NCBI GenBank assembly: GCA_905178155.1
Contig: CAJINV010000002.1
Location: 434,376-498,375 of the forward strand
DNA: 64,000 bases
DNA from: Amoebophrya sp. A120
Lineage: Eukaryota; Sar; Dinophyceae; Syndiniales; Amoebophryaceae
Direction: 5' to 3'
In this document: piece after piece, positions 12,160-23,074 of the stretch
How positions within the stretch are numbered: position 1 is the stretch's first letter
Layout: every line of letters starts with the position of its first letter
Made by a program: the position numbers and the translations under genes
Notes under the pieces: model-generated
What the model was told of the DNA's origin: nothing
Seen by the model: the letters and a program-made list of their open reading frames with translations, nothing else
The model's database searches: none

Positions 12160-15100
12160 TCACGCATCAATGGCACAGTTTGCTCGCATATGAACTGCAA
12201 AAGTATCGTACTAGTAGTAATTGCAATACAAATTAGCTCAGCATGACAAATGGAATTTGTCATGCTGTTTTGCCTTGGGGTGGAGATTTGTAATGCATGA
12301 TTGCAATTACTACGAGTACGATACTTTTGCACAGGATATCGCAACAGTTTCTGCTTCAACTCCGTTTCCAAATTGTCGCAATTTTGGTTCTATGAACTGC
12401 AAAAGTATCGTACTAGTATAAATCGCATGACAAAAAATTTCCTCAGAATGGAAAATGGAGTTTGTCATGCTGATTTACCTTGGGAACCTCCAGATTTGTC
12501 ATGCATATCTGCGATTAGTACGGTTACGATGCTTTTGCATTTGATAGGTTCTCCAGTTTTTCTCTTTCCAATTTCTTTTCCCTTTCCAATTCGGAAATTC
12601 TCTCCCGTTCTTGTTTCTCCCGAGCTGTTTCCTCTTGCAGTTCCAACTGCTTTATGCATTGCAAATATGTCTGGGTCTGGAAACTTGTAATGCTGCGTTG
12701 GGAATTATAGTGAGTGCTCTGTAATGCGCAGCCAAGCATGAGAAATATCTGCGTTTCGTTGTGTTGCGTTTTTCGCATGACAAACTGCGTTTTCGCATGA
12801 CAGACAAAAGGGTCTCTTCTTGGACACGCATCACAAACTTTTTGGTCATCCCAGACAAGCATGACAAATCGCGCAATCTTCCAGACCCAGACATTTTTGC
12901 ATTTGATATGCTTTTTATACACTCGTGCCTTCTCCGCCTGAATTTGCAGCAACAACTTCTCCCGAATCCGGCCGAATTTCTGTTGCAGCAGTTGCAGCTC
13001 GGTGTTTGCATTCTCCTCTTCGACTTCCTCCTTTTCGTCCTGATCGATCGTTCGCGGGTCGCGGGTGAGCAGCTGTTTTTTTTTATTTTCATTTGCACAT
13101 TTGTGCCATGCATGACAAATTCAGTTTTTATTGCAAATTTCTGCATGACAGATCAACACATCTTCATCCTCGCTTCAATTTTTCTACCTTGTCCTTGAAA
13201 TTCCCCACTTCCTCTTCCAATTCAGCCTTATGAACTGCAAAAGTATCGTATTCGTATAAATGTAATTACAAATTTCTTCAGCATGAGATAATAAAATTTG
13301 TAATGCTGATTGACCTTAGGAGAAACATTTGTAATGCATGACTGCAATTACTACGAGTAGGATACTTTTGCACAGGATAAGCCTTCTCGGTTTCCATTTC
13401 CTTCAAAATCCCCTTGTATTCCTTGATCTTCTCACTCCTTCGCCTCTCCAACGTGAGCAATTTCTGTTCCTCCTTAAACAGTATGAAATGCAATAGAACT
13501 AACGTACTAGGTAGTACAAATCGCATTACACTGCTTGCATCTACAGCATTTCAAGTGTGTTTATTTATTCATCGTCTTATCTTCATCTTCATCGTCATCT
13601 TGTGGATCGTCGTATTGGAACAAAGGGAAAACCCGTCGGAGAGCGAAAAACCTCAGCGCATATCGCTGGAAAATGTTCGTTTCATATTTTTCAATTTTTC
13701 GTTTTTCACATGAGAATTTTGAGAGCATCTAGTAACGGTTCAAAAAACAGCACGGCGAGATTATGAAAGTCCAAAAATTGTTCTTGCTGTTGCACCCTAC
13801 CGCGACGTACTTTGAGCGGTGCTTCTCGACTCTATGTTCCTGCATCGATGAAGAGATTTTTGCTTTCAAAAATTGAAGAAGTTACGACATTGGGGTCGTC
13901 GGGTTTGAAGATGTTTGTAGTGTGTTTGCGAAAAGTTGCGAAGTGTGCGCCAAGTTGCCGATCTAGCATTACAAATTCGCAAGATCGTCTTCATCTTCAT
14001 CATCTTCATCTCTTCTTCTTCTTTTGATTTCAACGAAAATAAAATAACCATCTTGTCGACAACATCACTTGCATTGCAACATCAAACGTCACAAGCTTCT
14101 GCACGTTACCATCTGCGTGCGTAAAACTTCCAAGACCACTCGCAGATCAGATCAACATCAAACCACTACTCGCGTGTACAGCCGTGCTACGAACAACATC
14201 CGCGTCGGGAAAGTGCAAAAAGCTCCGGGGGTTGAATCGCTGCCCACACTTGCCGGGGAGGTTATATCGCTTGCATGAACATCGTGTTTTACAATCTCAA
14301 ACAAACCCCACTCAGGGCGGTGAGATCGGCAGGTGGTTGAGGTTTCTCCGGAAGCAGGCCCGGATATACCGCGCCCGATCCCCCTGGTTCGCAGGCCACT
14401 GCTGCCCGTTGTTGTCGTTCTGCACTGCTGCGTTTTTCCGGTCGTCGTGGATGCGGCCGAGGATGGTAGTCAGACGCGCCACAGTGAGGGTTTGGAGCTT
14501 CTCCACGATGCTGTCGTTCCCCGCCGCGGCGAAATGGGAGTCGTTTCGCGCCGCAGGAGACATAATCGAGAAAATCCATCCTTTCTGGTAGTCATCGTCC
14601 ACATTCCCGGCACCCCAGTGCACGTCAACGCCGTCAATCCGCTGCACGATGGGTGCGCCGTTGATACCTGCTTGGGGGGCAGGCTGTAGGTTTTGGTTTG
14701 CGGCGGGGGCTCCACCAGCACCACCTCCTGCTGCGCCACCTCCTGCGCCAACACCTCCTGCTCCAAAACCTCCTGCTCCACCACCTCCTGCTCCACCACC
14801 TGCGCCTCCGGCAACACCTGCACCTCCACCAGCCCCTCCACCAGCGAATCCCTGTTGTTGCTGAAACGGGCCTTGTTGCTGGAAAGGAGCTTGCTGCTGG
14901 AACGGGCCTTGTTGCTGGAACGGGGGCTGTTGCTGGAAGGGAAATTGTTGCTGAAACGGAGCGGCTTGTTGCTGGAACGGAACTTGTTGTTGGAAAGGAC
15001 CAGGTTGCGGGAACTGCTGCTGGAGAGGAAACTGCTGTTGCTGGTTGTACTGCGGGAAGGGTTGGTTTTGGTACTGGGCGGGGTACTGCGGAACGGGTTG

Positions 15101-18100
15101 ATTTTGGTATTGGGCATGGGGGTGCATCATGTTGTGATTGTGCATGTAGTTCGGCATCATGTGTTGATTCGGGTTCTGGTAGTACATCTGGGCGTTGGGG
15201 GGTCCAAACTGTGCCGGCATGTTTGCATAATTCGGGACACCCTGGCTGAACATCATCGTGTTGATCTGCTGCTGCTGGTTCTGTTGTTGCTGTTGCATCT
15301 GCTGCAACAGCCTTAGCACCTCGGAACTTTCTTCCTTCTCTTTGTTCGCAACAACATCGGGTTTGTTCAGACCATAGACTGACGCCAGACCGTCCGAAAT
15401 CGCCTTCCCCATGTACACCCCCTTCCGCTCTTCCGCTTCCCGCGCCTTCTTCTCCTGCTCCTTTTCTTTGGCTTCGCGGACCAACCGCTCAAGCTCAAGA
15501 ATGCGACACTCCTCACGCACGTGTTCGTCGCGTCCCTTGCCGGGCTTCAGGAGTTCGTGGTCTTTCGGTGCCATCTTGGATCTCAGTCGTGCGTCGTTGT
15601 TGTTTGCGTTGTTCTTTTTGTTACGATGTGGAAGAAGATAGTCTAGCTCATAAGTTGCCTCAAAGGTTTTTGGTGCTACTACGCATGCCTTGATCAATGC
15701 GATTAGGAGGTTGAAAACTCGAGACCGTTCAAACAAAACCTTGCGGCTGCATCGGATTATTGTCAAAATTGTCTGTAGTCGAAAGCCTCGCTGTTGCCAC
15801 TGTTTCAGATCGTGAAAGACATGGAGGGCCGTCAATACATCTGTGGAACTCATTCGCTTGGGATCTTCTGTGTCATCGGTGTTTTTCTTTTGGAGGAATT
15901 TGGCAGTGATTGCTTGCGCGATGTTGTTGAACCTGCTGAAGAAAACTGAGCGGTAGTACTCTACGTCGGTCATGTCCCGAAACCGCGCGCCTAGCGGCTT
16001 AAGGACTGGCCTCGTGCTTACTTCGACACGTGACCCGGGCCCCGTGCTCTCTATGTCTGTGGCAAGGTTTAGCCACCTCATTGACAGCGGTATTGCCTTG
16101 CTGCGGATCATTCTGTCGTCGCTCGTTGCTTGCTCCAGGATTCTGTCGACTTCTACTTCTACCCCGTCGTAGATGTCCTCGACAATTTCGGCGAGGCAGG
16201 GTCGGCAGAAGCAGGTCGTTAAGTTCGCGGAATCATCGACGAAACGCTCCATCGCTAACTCGCTCGGCTTTACTTTCCCGGTTCGGAAGGCGTGGTCCTC
16301 TGCTGCTGTCATCGCGACGGAGCAGGCAGCTTTGGACGGTATCCCGCCGATCGGTGTGCCCTTTTCCGGGTCCTGTCGCAGAACCAAGGCGCTGCCGAGT
16401 GTGCTGAATCTCAGCGCTGTGATGTTGAACAGTAAAAATTCCAAGTTCTCCGCTTCTTCGTGTTCGCACCTTGGTAGCGTCTTGATGTAATCAATTCTGT
16501 CGCGCATCAGCTGGACCCTGACACGCTCGAAAAAGACTACGGCATCGACTACCAGGCCCGTGGCGTCCGGTTTCTCTGTTCCACACCGCACGCACTTGCC
16601 TGTGCACTTTTTCAACTTTTGCGCCTTTGCCTGGAACGAACTTGCCGCCTCGGTCAGCGAGCAATTCTCTTTGCCTTTCGTCAGCACCTTCTTCAGCGTC
16701 TTCTCCACTTGCTGCACGCACTTGCGCTGCGTCGCCCGGTTTCGTCCTGTGATGGCCCGCACCTGGGAAACTATTTTGCGAAAAAGTTTCTCCTCCGGCA
16801 CATCTTTGAAAATGACGGCGCTGTCGTTCTGCACCACCAAGTTCTTGCCCTTCGGCAGGATGTACACGTAGGCCAGTTGCGTCATCTCCCCGAGTTTGTG
16901 TTCCTTCCGTCGCCCCTCGGCACTGTTCCACTGCTGGATCAAGCTGTTTACCGCTTTCAGCGCTTCCGCCTCTGTCATCGGCACGACTTCAAGATTTTTC
17001 TCGCGGAGGATAATCCGGCAACACATTTGCTGGTAGAGATACCTGTCGACGAAAAGACCCAACTCTTTCCACTTGTCCACCTGCACCAACACCCGCCCCG
17101 CTTGTAACTGTTTCTGTGCGTGCTCTTCTGCTTCTCGCAGCGGGTGCGCTTCTTGCTCTCGCCTGTACTGCTTCCGGCTCTGCTTTACTTGCACTCGCTT
17201 GTTGCATGCTCTCTGCAACAGCCGCGTTTGCGTTGCTACGTGCTTCACGGACTCCGGTCCGGGTGGTAGTGGGTCGGTCAGATCAAACGGGGCCGCTTCC
17301 ATTTTTACCTCCTTGAAGTTCACTGCTTGGCTTACGCTGGTGATCGCCTTGGCCGCGCCTACTGCTGTTCGCGTGTAGTAGCGCATCCGTGGGGCCATTA
17401 CCCTTCGCAGCGTGATCTTCTCGGCCAGGTATGTGCGGATTCGTGGGCGTGATTCCGCCAGGATTGCGCCCCGGACCTTTGCGAGCTCCTGTCGCTCCCA
17501 GCGGTACCGCCACACTGCTACAATGCAGGCGCGACTTGGTGCGCCCCTGCTGTTCAGCAGTATGTTGACTTTGCTGCGTGCGCGGAGCTTTTCCTTGCCC
17601 AGCACGATGCTGCCGCCCTCGACTATCTCCCGCAGGTCGTACTCTGGGAACTCGCTGCGTCGGTGGAGAAGGAAGAGGAGCCGCACCACCTTCGTGTACT
17701 TCATGCCCAAAAACTTTGCGAGCAAGAAGTAGTTCGGCTGTGCGTAGATGTTGAGCGGGCCCTCCGTTCGTCTCTCCGTTTGCGTTTTCGTGTACAGCTC
17801 GTGGTAGCTGCTTGCTGTGTCGTCTTTGCTCCGGAACTTCTGTTCGTAGTACTGGAGAAGCCAGGTTGTCGCCGGCCCTTCCAGTTCTACGCGTCTCTGC
17901 CACTGCGGGGGGCGCCGTCGTTGTCGTGTTTTTGCTTTTTGTTCTGTCGCCCGGCTTCCCGCGGTAAGCCTCTCTAGCCACTCCGACTCGTCGCGGCCTT
18001 CTTCTTCTGTCCCGCCTTCGCCTTTTTCGTAGATGCCCGTCTTGTTTAGTGGCGGCTGGAAGATTCTTACAAGGGCGGCCTCCGTCTTCCGCGCGTCCCT

Positions 18101-20081
18101 TACGTCAGCGCAGATTCTGATGGCCAGGATGCAGACAATGGCGCGCCGGTACTTTTCCGGCTTCCACCCTGACTGCCTCGTGCCCCGCTGGTGTTCTTCG
18201 AAACGGCGCCGGAGGTCATCGGTTGACCCGATGTAGTAGCTGCCACAGTGGTCCCAATATGCGTAGACCACGCCGTGTAGCTTCTGCAGTTTGCGGTCTT
18301 TCTGCTCTTGTTTTTCTTGCCTGTTTTTCTCGGACACGTGCCGCGCTGCCTCCTGCAATTGCTCAAAGAAGGGGAATTCCGAAGGGTCGAACAGCTTCGA
18401 GTATTCCCGCAGCCTTTTGTTGATCTTCTTCGCCCACTGTGCTCGCTTCCATGGCTTTGCGCCAATCTGTCCCGCAGCAGCTCCGAGTACTTTTATGCGA
18501 TCGATTGCTGTCTGCTGTCCTTGTTCTAGTGAAAGCGGCATTTCTTCCGCGACGGTTTCCACTGCGTTGTAGATGGTGAAGGTGGAGAAGATGGCGAATA
18601 CGTAGAAGAAGAAGACGCGGGTGGCAGTCGGTCGGCTTCTGCTCCGTTGCCCACGACTTTTTACTTCTGTCTCCGTGCTTCTACTTGTTTGTTTTTGTTG
18701 CTGCATTTTTGTCGAGGTATTTCTAACCCGGCACGCCGTTCAGTTCCTTGCTGGATCCGCGGAAGGTGTCGGCGTACTACTCTGCTTGCATCTACAGCAT
18801 TTCAAGTGTGTTTATTTATTCATCGTCTTATCTTCATCTTCATCGTCATCTTGTGGATCGTCGTATTGGAACAAAGGGAAAACCCGTCGGAGAGCGAAAA
18901 ACCTCAGCGCATATCGCTGGAAAATGTTCGTTTCATATTTTTCAATTTTTCGTTTTTCACATGAGAATTTTGAGAGCATCTAGTAACGGTTCATTACAAT
19001 TTTTTCAGCGTGACGAATGACACCTGTAATGCTGATTCACCTGGGGAAATAGATTTGTCATGCACGCCTGCGATTAGTAGGAGTACGATGTTTTTGCATT
19101 AGATAAACAGCGTCAAGTCCAACGTTCCGTTCAGCGCCGTCCACGATTTCGAATTTTTCAGCGTATCCTGTGCAAAAGTATCGCACTCGTACTAATCGCA
19201 GTCATGCATTACAAATCTTTTTCTTGAGGTAGATCCGCATTACAAATTCAATTTGTATTGCTGGGCTAATTTGTATTGCAATTTATACGTAGTACGATGC
19301 TTATTTTGCGGTGCATACACCGTTTCCTTCGCTAGTTTCTCCTTCCAAAAAGCGATTTCTTTCACTATTTTCTCATTCTCCTGCTTCATGATCGCTACCG
19401 CCTGCTTCCGGTTGTTGTATGCATTGCAAAATTACAGTATCGCACTCGTATAAATGCATTACAAATTTCCTCAGCATGAGAGTTCAAATTTGTAAGGCGG
19501 ATTTGCCTTAACAAAGAGATTTGTAATGCATGATTGCAATACGAGTACGATACTTTTCCACAGGATATGTTGTCTTCTTTGTCCATGTCGAGTTCCAGTT
19601 GCTTCAGGTCCTGTTGCGCGTTTGTCACCTGGCGGGTCTTCTCTCCGAGTAACGCGAAGGATTTGGAGACCAGAGACCACTTGGCCAAAACGAAGTTTTC
19701 GGCTTTGCTGTTTGTTGCGGAAGCGGTGGCTTCCCGCGATTCGGTGATGGCGTCAATGTCGATTTGACGGTTTTGCTGTTGTATGCATTGCAAAAGCATC
19801 GTACTAGTATAAAATGCATTGCAAATTTTTTTAAGAAAAACAATTTGTCATGCTATTTCAGGTAGAAAGTTGGATTTGTCATGGTGCATATCTGCAATTA
19901 GTACGAGTACGATACTTTTGCACAGGATATGTTGTAAAGTAGATTCGGTCGTGGAGCTGGCTGTTGCGGTGGCTGTTTGCGAAATAGCTTTCGCGAAAAA
20001 CAGAAAGTGGGATGAGCAAAGAGCCGCTACGGTGGGAAAAAACACCGCCATCTTTTTCGTCATGATTATGCTGCGCACCAT
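12160..20081 (-). CDS. Secreted coiled-coil protein gene split by introners and a retroelement
   Basis: Nine short blocks separated by eight IEs, plus one GT-AG intron (13073-13187), read as one frame of about 325 codons. The start at 20081 begins MVRSIIMTKKMAVFF followed by a hydrophobic stretch, which I read as a signal peptide or anchor. The rest is Glu/Lys/Gln-rich heptad sequence typical of a long coiled coil (for example REKQERERISELEREKKLE) and ends in ANCAIDA. All junctions follow the rule of removing an IE plus one 5-bp repeat; the fourth IE (13482-19105) has been enlarged by a 5.46-kb retroelement. Partial paralogues lie at 22.3-26.0 kb. Whether the enlarged 5.6-kb intron is still spliced cannot be told from sequence. 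Specific function unknown. Confidence 0.75.
12189..12338 (-). mobile_element. Introner element, family B
   Basis: Family B has ends GCAAAAGTATCGTACTCG and its reverse complement, usually 140-175 bp. Target repeat TCGCA on both sides. Paralogues at 24094-24098 and 25750-25754 have this site empty, with a single TCGCA. Confidence 0.93.
12391..12546 (-). mobile_element. Introner element, family B
   Basis: Target repeat GGTTC. The same site is occupied in the paralogue at 25802-25950 but not in the copy near 24145. Confidence 0.9.
12653..12908 (-). mobile_element. Introner element, family A
   Basis: Target repeat TGCTT. Paralogues at 24245-24249 and 22675-22679 carry a single TGCTT and no element. 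Confidence 0.92.
13073..13187 (-). other. Conventional GT-AG intron of coiled-coil gene
   Basis: Minus strand begins GTAGAAAAATTG and ends AAAAACAG. Splicing joins FKDK to LLTRDP in frame. It lacks clear inverted ends but carries the internal CATGACA words seen in introners. Confidence 0.6.
13229..13379 (-). mobile_element. Introner element, family B
   Basis: Target repeat AGCCT on both sides; joins METEKA to ELEEEV in frame. Confidence 0.92.
13524..13530. repeat. 7-bp target-site duplication, left copy
   Basis: CATTACA directly before the retroelement. The right copy is 18992-18998. One copy restores the introner word GCATTACAA. Confidence 0.85.
13531..13740 (-). repeat. Terminal direct repeat of retroelement, 3' copy
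   Basis: 210 bp, identical by eye to 18782-18991. Confidence 0.93.
14312..18706 (-). CDS. GIY-YIG endonuclease/reverse transcriptase polyprotein of retroelement
   Basis: 1464 codons from an ATG at 18706. A hydrophobic stretch lies at residues 31-46. A GIY-YIG nuclease domain spans about 144-225: GVVYAY near 145, YYIGST at 157-162, a basic RRRF helix, Glu209 and PLNK ending at 222. This domain nicks target DNA in Penelope-like elements. Reverse transcriptase motifs follow: a candidate motif A Asp at 721 (VVDAVVFF), motif B at 783-791 (GTPIGGIPS) and the catalytic FVDD at 822-825. A CxxC-like patch (CTGKCVRC) lies at 701-708. The C-terminal part is rich in Gln/Pro/Met, with repeated PFQQQ units, then Gly-rich. 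The order nuclease then RT is the permuted arrangement. The frame is undisturbed, so the element may be active or recently so. Confidence 0.85.
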   Translation of the reverse strand: MQQQKQTSRSTETEVKSRGQRSRSRPTATRVFFFYVFAIFSTFTIYNAVETVAEEMPLSLEQGQQTAIDRIKVLGAAAGQIGAKPWKRAQWAKKINKRLREYSKLFDPSEFPFFEQLQEAARHVSEKNRQEKQEQKDRKLQKLHGVVYAYWDHCGSYYIGSTDDLRRRFEEHQRGTRQSGWKPEKYRRAIVCILAIRICADVRDARKTEAALVRIFQPPLNKTGIYEKGEGGTEEEGRDESEWLERLTAGSRATEQKAKTRQRRRPPQWQRRVELEGPATTWLLQYYEQKFRSKDDTASSYHELYTKTQTERRTEGPLNIYAQPNYFLLAKFLGMKYTKVVRLLFLLHRRSEFPEYDLREIVEGGSIVLGKEKLRARSKVNILLNSRGAPSRACIVAVWRYRWERQELAKVRGAILAESRPRIRTYLAEKITLRRVMAPRMRYYTRTAVGAAKAITSVSQAVNFKEVKMEAAPFDLTDPLPPGPESVKHVATQTRLLQRACNKRVQVKQSRKQYRREQEAHPLREAEEHAQKQLQAGRVLVQVDKWKELGLFVDRYLYQQMCCRIILREKNLEVVPMTEAEALKAVNSLIQQWNSAEGRRKEHKLGEMTQLAYVYILPKGKNLVVQNDSAVIFKDVPEEKLFRKIVSQVRAITGRNRATQRKCVQQVEKTLKKVLTKGKENCSLTEAASSFQAKAQKLKKCTGKCVRCGTEKPDATGLVVDAVVFFERVRVQLMRDRIDYIKTLPRCEHEEAENLEFLLFNITALRFSTLGSALVLRQDPEKGTPIGGIPSKAACSVAMTAAEDHAFRTGKVKPSELAMERFVDDSANLTTCFCRPCLAEIVEDIYDGVEVEVDRILEQATSDDRMIRSKAIPLSMRWLNLATDIESTGPGSRVEVSTRPVLKPLGARFRDMTDVEYYRSVFFSRFNNIAQAITAKFLQKKNTDDTEDPKRMSSTDVLTALHVFHDLKQWQQRGFRLQTILTIIRCSRKVLFERSRVFNLLIALIKACVVAPKTFEATYELDYLLPHRNKKNNANNNDARLRSKMAPKDHELLKPGKGRDEHVREECRILELERLVREAKEKEQEKKAREAEERKGVYMGKAISDGLASVYGLNKPDVVANKEKEESSEVLRLLQQMQQQQQNQQQQINTMMFSQGVPNYANMPAQFGPPNAQMYYQNPNQHMMPNYMHNHNMMHPHAQYQNQPVPQYPAQYQNQPFPQYNQQQQFPLQQQFPQPGPFQQQVPFQQQAAPFQQQFPFQQQPPFQQQGPFQQQAPFQQQGPFQQQQGFAGGGAGGGAGVAGGAGGGAGGGGAGGFGAGGVGAGGGAAGGGAGGAPAANQNLQPAPQAGINGAPIVQRIDGVDVHWGAGNVDDDYQKGWIFSIMSPAARNDSHFAAAGNDSIVEKLQTLTVARLTTILGRIHDDRKNAAVQNDNNGQQWPANQGDRARYIRACFRRNLNHLPISPP
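18782..18991 (-). repeat. Terminal direct repeat of retroelement, 5' copy
   Basis: 210 bp, identical by eye to 13531-13740; probably holds the promoter, by analogy with other elements. Confidence 0.93.
19164..19317 (-). mobile_element. Introner element, family B
   Basis: Imperfect target repeat CAGCG/CACCG. Splicing joins KETV to KNSKSW in the coiled-coil gene. Confidence 0.85.
19418..19567 (-). mobile_element. Introner element, family B
   Basis: Target repeat TGTTG; joins DKEDN to NRKQAV in frame. Confidence 0.92.
19782..19929 (-). mobile_element. Introner element, family B
   Basis: Target repeat TGTTG; joins STLQ to QQNRQI in frame. Confidence 0.92.
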
Positions 20082-20689
20082 CCTGACGCGCGAGCAGGGG
20101 CTGCTTGGGGTGCAACCGCCTGCTGCAGGGCGTAGGAGGTGCGCGAGGTGCGGGGAAAAGTTCTGGGACGCCGAGCCTGTGGAGAGAGCAGGAGCTGTGA
20201 CGAGATTGGACGAGCATGAGTAGGTTTGTGTGTAGTTCAGATAGATGCTCATATACTTCCTTGTCTCCGTTTCATCTTCGTGCAGCCTAGACACCTTCGC
20301 ACGCCTACAAGGAATAGAACACTACATCGCACGGCTGCGAGGGTGGAGCTTGTCATGCCTCTCGACACCGCGGAAAGCAACGCTAGTGGCATTCTATCCA
20401 GACGGGCGCCAATAGATAGCGCTACCGGACCGACCCCAAACAAGGAAACCTTTGGAGGGAGCCATCACGCAGAAGGCCGGACACCAGTTCCTGCGCCTAA
20501 CCGGGCTCACACAACACCCACCCACAGAAGCAAACAATGGGACTGGGGGGGGCAACACGACGGCCACAAGATAGAGAGCCCACGCGCCCGGCCAGGTGGG
20601 TCACCACAACCTCACGGGCGCCCACACCTGCCCAAGCAAAGGGAACGCAGGCACGCCAGAAGTTAATGACCCCACGCCCTAGGCCCTAG

Positions 20690-21900
20690 TCAGGATGGGA
20701 AAAGAAACACGGCGCCACATCGGCCTGCCGGTACACAGAGCCGCGCCGGCTCCGCAGCTAGGCCCCCCGAATAACCGGCGCTGTCCAGCGCGCCCGCATG
20801 GCGCCGCGCTGGCTCGCCGACAGGCCCACGCACCCACGCGCGGGCGCGGGCGGCCCACGGCGGGAGCACTGCCAACCAACAGCAGGGGCAAACGGGGCGC
20901 CAGGATAGGGCCGGCAAAACCCAAGCACGGGCGGACGGCAAGAAACAAGCAACGGGGGCCGGCGCGCGGTGCTGTTCCGAGGCCGCCAAGCCCGCCCGCC
21001 CTGCGTTCCTCCCTCGGATACATACTGCGGCGCGAGAACTCATTTTCGCGAATGGCACAGCTTGCTAGGCACCCCAAAGACGAAGCCCTTTAGAGTTAAA
21101 AGGGCGCGCCGCCTGGTATCCACGACCGCGTCGCGCCAGCTCCAAAGAAATAGGACCACGCCCCAGGCAGGTACTTTCGCGCCCGGCCGCCCCCGCTTCG
21201 CTGCTGGCGATATTGATCTCCGCCGGCGGCTTCAGACGCCCGCCAGGGGGTCCCCGCCGCGTCGTCCTGCGCACATACACAAAAGGGAAAGACTTTGGCG
21301 GCGGGGGCAAAACGTTATACCACTGCGCCACTTTGTTCTCGAGGTTACAAACGTGCCCACGAAGACAGAGCAGCCTGCCCCCCCGAACATAACGCAACGA
21401 CCTGGGTGACCGGGTGGACCCGCGCCACCAACATGGCCTCAACATCGTTCAAACGGTTGCAGACGTCAAAATAAAGCTACGGCCACGGCGGACGGCCGGG
21501 CCAAAATAAAAGGGCCCACCCAAACAAGGCCCCGGCCGTGGTTCCTGGGCTCCACGCCGCTGCGCCTGCGTGCCTGCCCAAAGGGAGGCCGGCTCCGCCT
21601 GCCCCTCCCCCGCTCTAGGTTGGGCGGCACTACACAGGCACAGGCCGGGGCCACCGGCGGGCCACCTCACGGGTGAAGTTCATCTCTCCGCTGTTCATCT
21701 CAATGCCGGCCGCGTGGCGCTTCGCGTTCGCCGCGGTCTGTCGCGGCCGTGCCAGCGGCCCGACTAATCCGCCACAAAGAAAGGGACGGGGGCGCCCGCA
21801 ACCTGTCCGGCCTACGTACACGCGGGCAGCGGAAGCGCGGCCGCGCACTCGATGCAACTGTCAGCAAATTGGTAAGCGAAGTCGCAGCTGCTAGCTCCTG
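20690..21900. other. GC-rich island 1
   Basis: Abrupt rise in G+C between AT-richer flanks. Long ORFs exist on several frames at once, as expected from composition, and none looks like a protein family. It begins about 600 bp upstream of the coiled-coil gene start at 20081. Confidence 0.6.
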
Positions 21901-22358
21901 CCGCCCACCGACAGCCTCACTGCCCTCTCACTTACACTCAGACATCAGGAAGAGAACAAAACGAAAACCGTAGTCGCTTCGATGAAATAATTCGTTGTTG
22001 TGGTGACCTTGAAAGGCACACAAGTACAGTCGCAGCGCGAGGAGAGATGTGGATATCAATATCCCCGAATGGATTTATGTTTTACAAGCGAGCGGAAAAA
22101 AGAAAACCCTCAAAGTTGCAGCTTTCGGTTCTACGCCAGGTCGTTCGTCTCGGAAAAAAGAAAAACCTCTAACAAAAAATTCTTCAAAATCTTGTTCCTC
22201 CCAACAACACTGAATCACCACTCAGTGATCTCAATCTTCCCAAACATCAGCCCATCTCCCCTTCACGGCATCGTCGAACCTCCTCCCATCGTTCCCACGA
22301 CACCGCCCGACGCGGCAGTTCCAGCACTTGGCGTTGTAACAGCTCCCGCTTGCAGTTC

Positions 22359-22665
22359 TGTGGGAGTGTCAGGTTTGAAATCGCTAAAGTTGAAATAGTT
22401 TGTGATGCATGAAATGCAAGCCGCAAAATGCTTGTCTTGCTGAGTAGGCAAGGGAGCCAGATTGTAGGCCTGTTGATGGGTAGCAATAGAGCTGCTAAAG
22501 TAGCATGACAAAAGGCGTCTTCCTTGCCCAAACAGCATGACAAACTGGGTTTCGGCTCTTCCCAAATTTGTCATGCGCCACTTGGAAACTGGACACCAAC
22601 GGGCATCCACTTTATGCATGGCAAATCATTTCAACTTTGTCGATTTCAATCCTGACAGTTCCATA
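22359..22665 (-). mobile_element. Introner element, family C
   Basis: Target repeat AGTTC on both sides. The ends also allow a GT-AG reading (GTCAGG to CCCACAG). Confidence 0.87.
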
Positions 22666-22775
22666 AGTTCCAACTGCTTTTTATCCACTCGTCCCTTCTC
22701 CGCCTGAATTTGCAGCAACAACTTCTCCCGAATCCGGCCGAATTTGTGTTGCAGTAGTTGCAACTCGGTGTTGGT

Positions 22776-23045
22776 TATCAAACGAAAATATGTCTGGGTC
22801 TGGAAGATTCCGTGACTTGTGTTTGTGATGCAGATTTTCCATGACCCATGTCGGGTCTCGAATGCCGGACCTAGCATGACAGATTCTGTGAGATCCCTAT
22901 CAGGCCTATCCTGCATGAGAAACTTCCTCTTAACTTGGTCAAAAGTGAACATCTTATGGCATTCATGCAACACAAATTTTTGCACGATTCAGAATTAGCA
23001 TTACAAGTTGCAACCTTTCAGACCCCGACATATTTGCAATGCATA
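22776..23045 (-). mobile_element. Introner element, family A
   Basis: Target repeat is degenerate (TTGGT/TTTGC). The orthologous site in the full gene, within ENANTE, is empty. Confidence 0.82.
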
Positions 23046-23074
23046 TTTGCATTCTCCTCTTCGACTTCTTCCTA

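Larger units (their letters stand above)
13531..18991 (-). mobile_element. Penelope-like retroelement, apparently complete and recent
   Basis: A 5,461-bp element with 210-bp terminal direct repeats that are identical by eye, a 7-bp target duplication and one intact 1464-codon ORF on the minus strand. No integrase, protease or RNase H was seen, and the ends are not TG...CA, so an ordinary LTR retrotransposon is less likely. A GIY-YIG nuclease plus reverse transcriptase with repeated ends fits Penelope-like elements with an N-terminal nuclease. About 570 bp between the ORF stop and the left repeat (13741-14311) is non-coding. No hammerhead ribozyme core was found by eye. Confidence 0.8.
13482..19105 (-). 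mobile_element. Family B introner interrupted by a retroelement
   Basis: The two halves (13482-13530 and 18992-19105) together form one family B element with target repeat AACAG. Without the retroelement it would be about 155 bp, the normal family size. Splicing joins ...LTLFKEE... in frame. Confidence 0.85.

Noticed and set aside
13531-13740. Hammerhead ribozyme in the terminal repeat
   Set aside because: The core CTGANGA...GAAA arrangement was not found on either strand by eye.
14693-15316. Plus-strand ORFs opposite the Gln/Gly-rich end of the retroelement ORF
   Set aside because: Antisense shadows of a low-complexity coding stretch.
13531-18991. Classical LTR retrotransposon
   Set aside because: No integrase, protease or RNase H, ends not TG...CA, and a GIY-YIG domain is present.
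20695-21857. ORFs of 120-146 codons in GC-rich island 1
   Set aside because: Same compositional artefact; overlapping frames on both strands.
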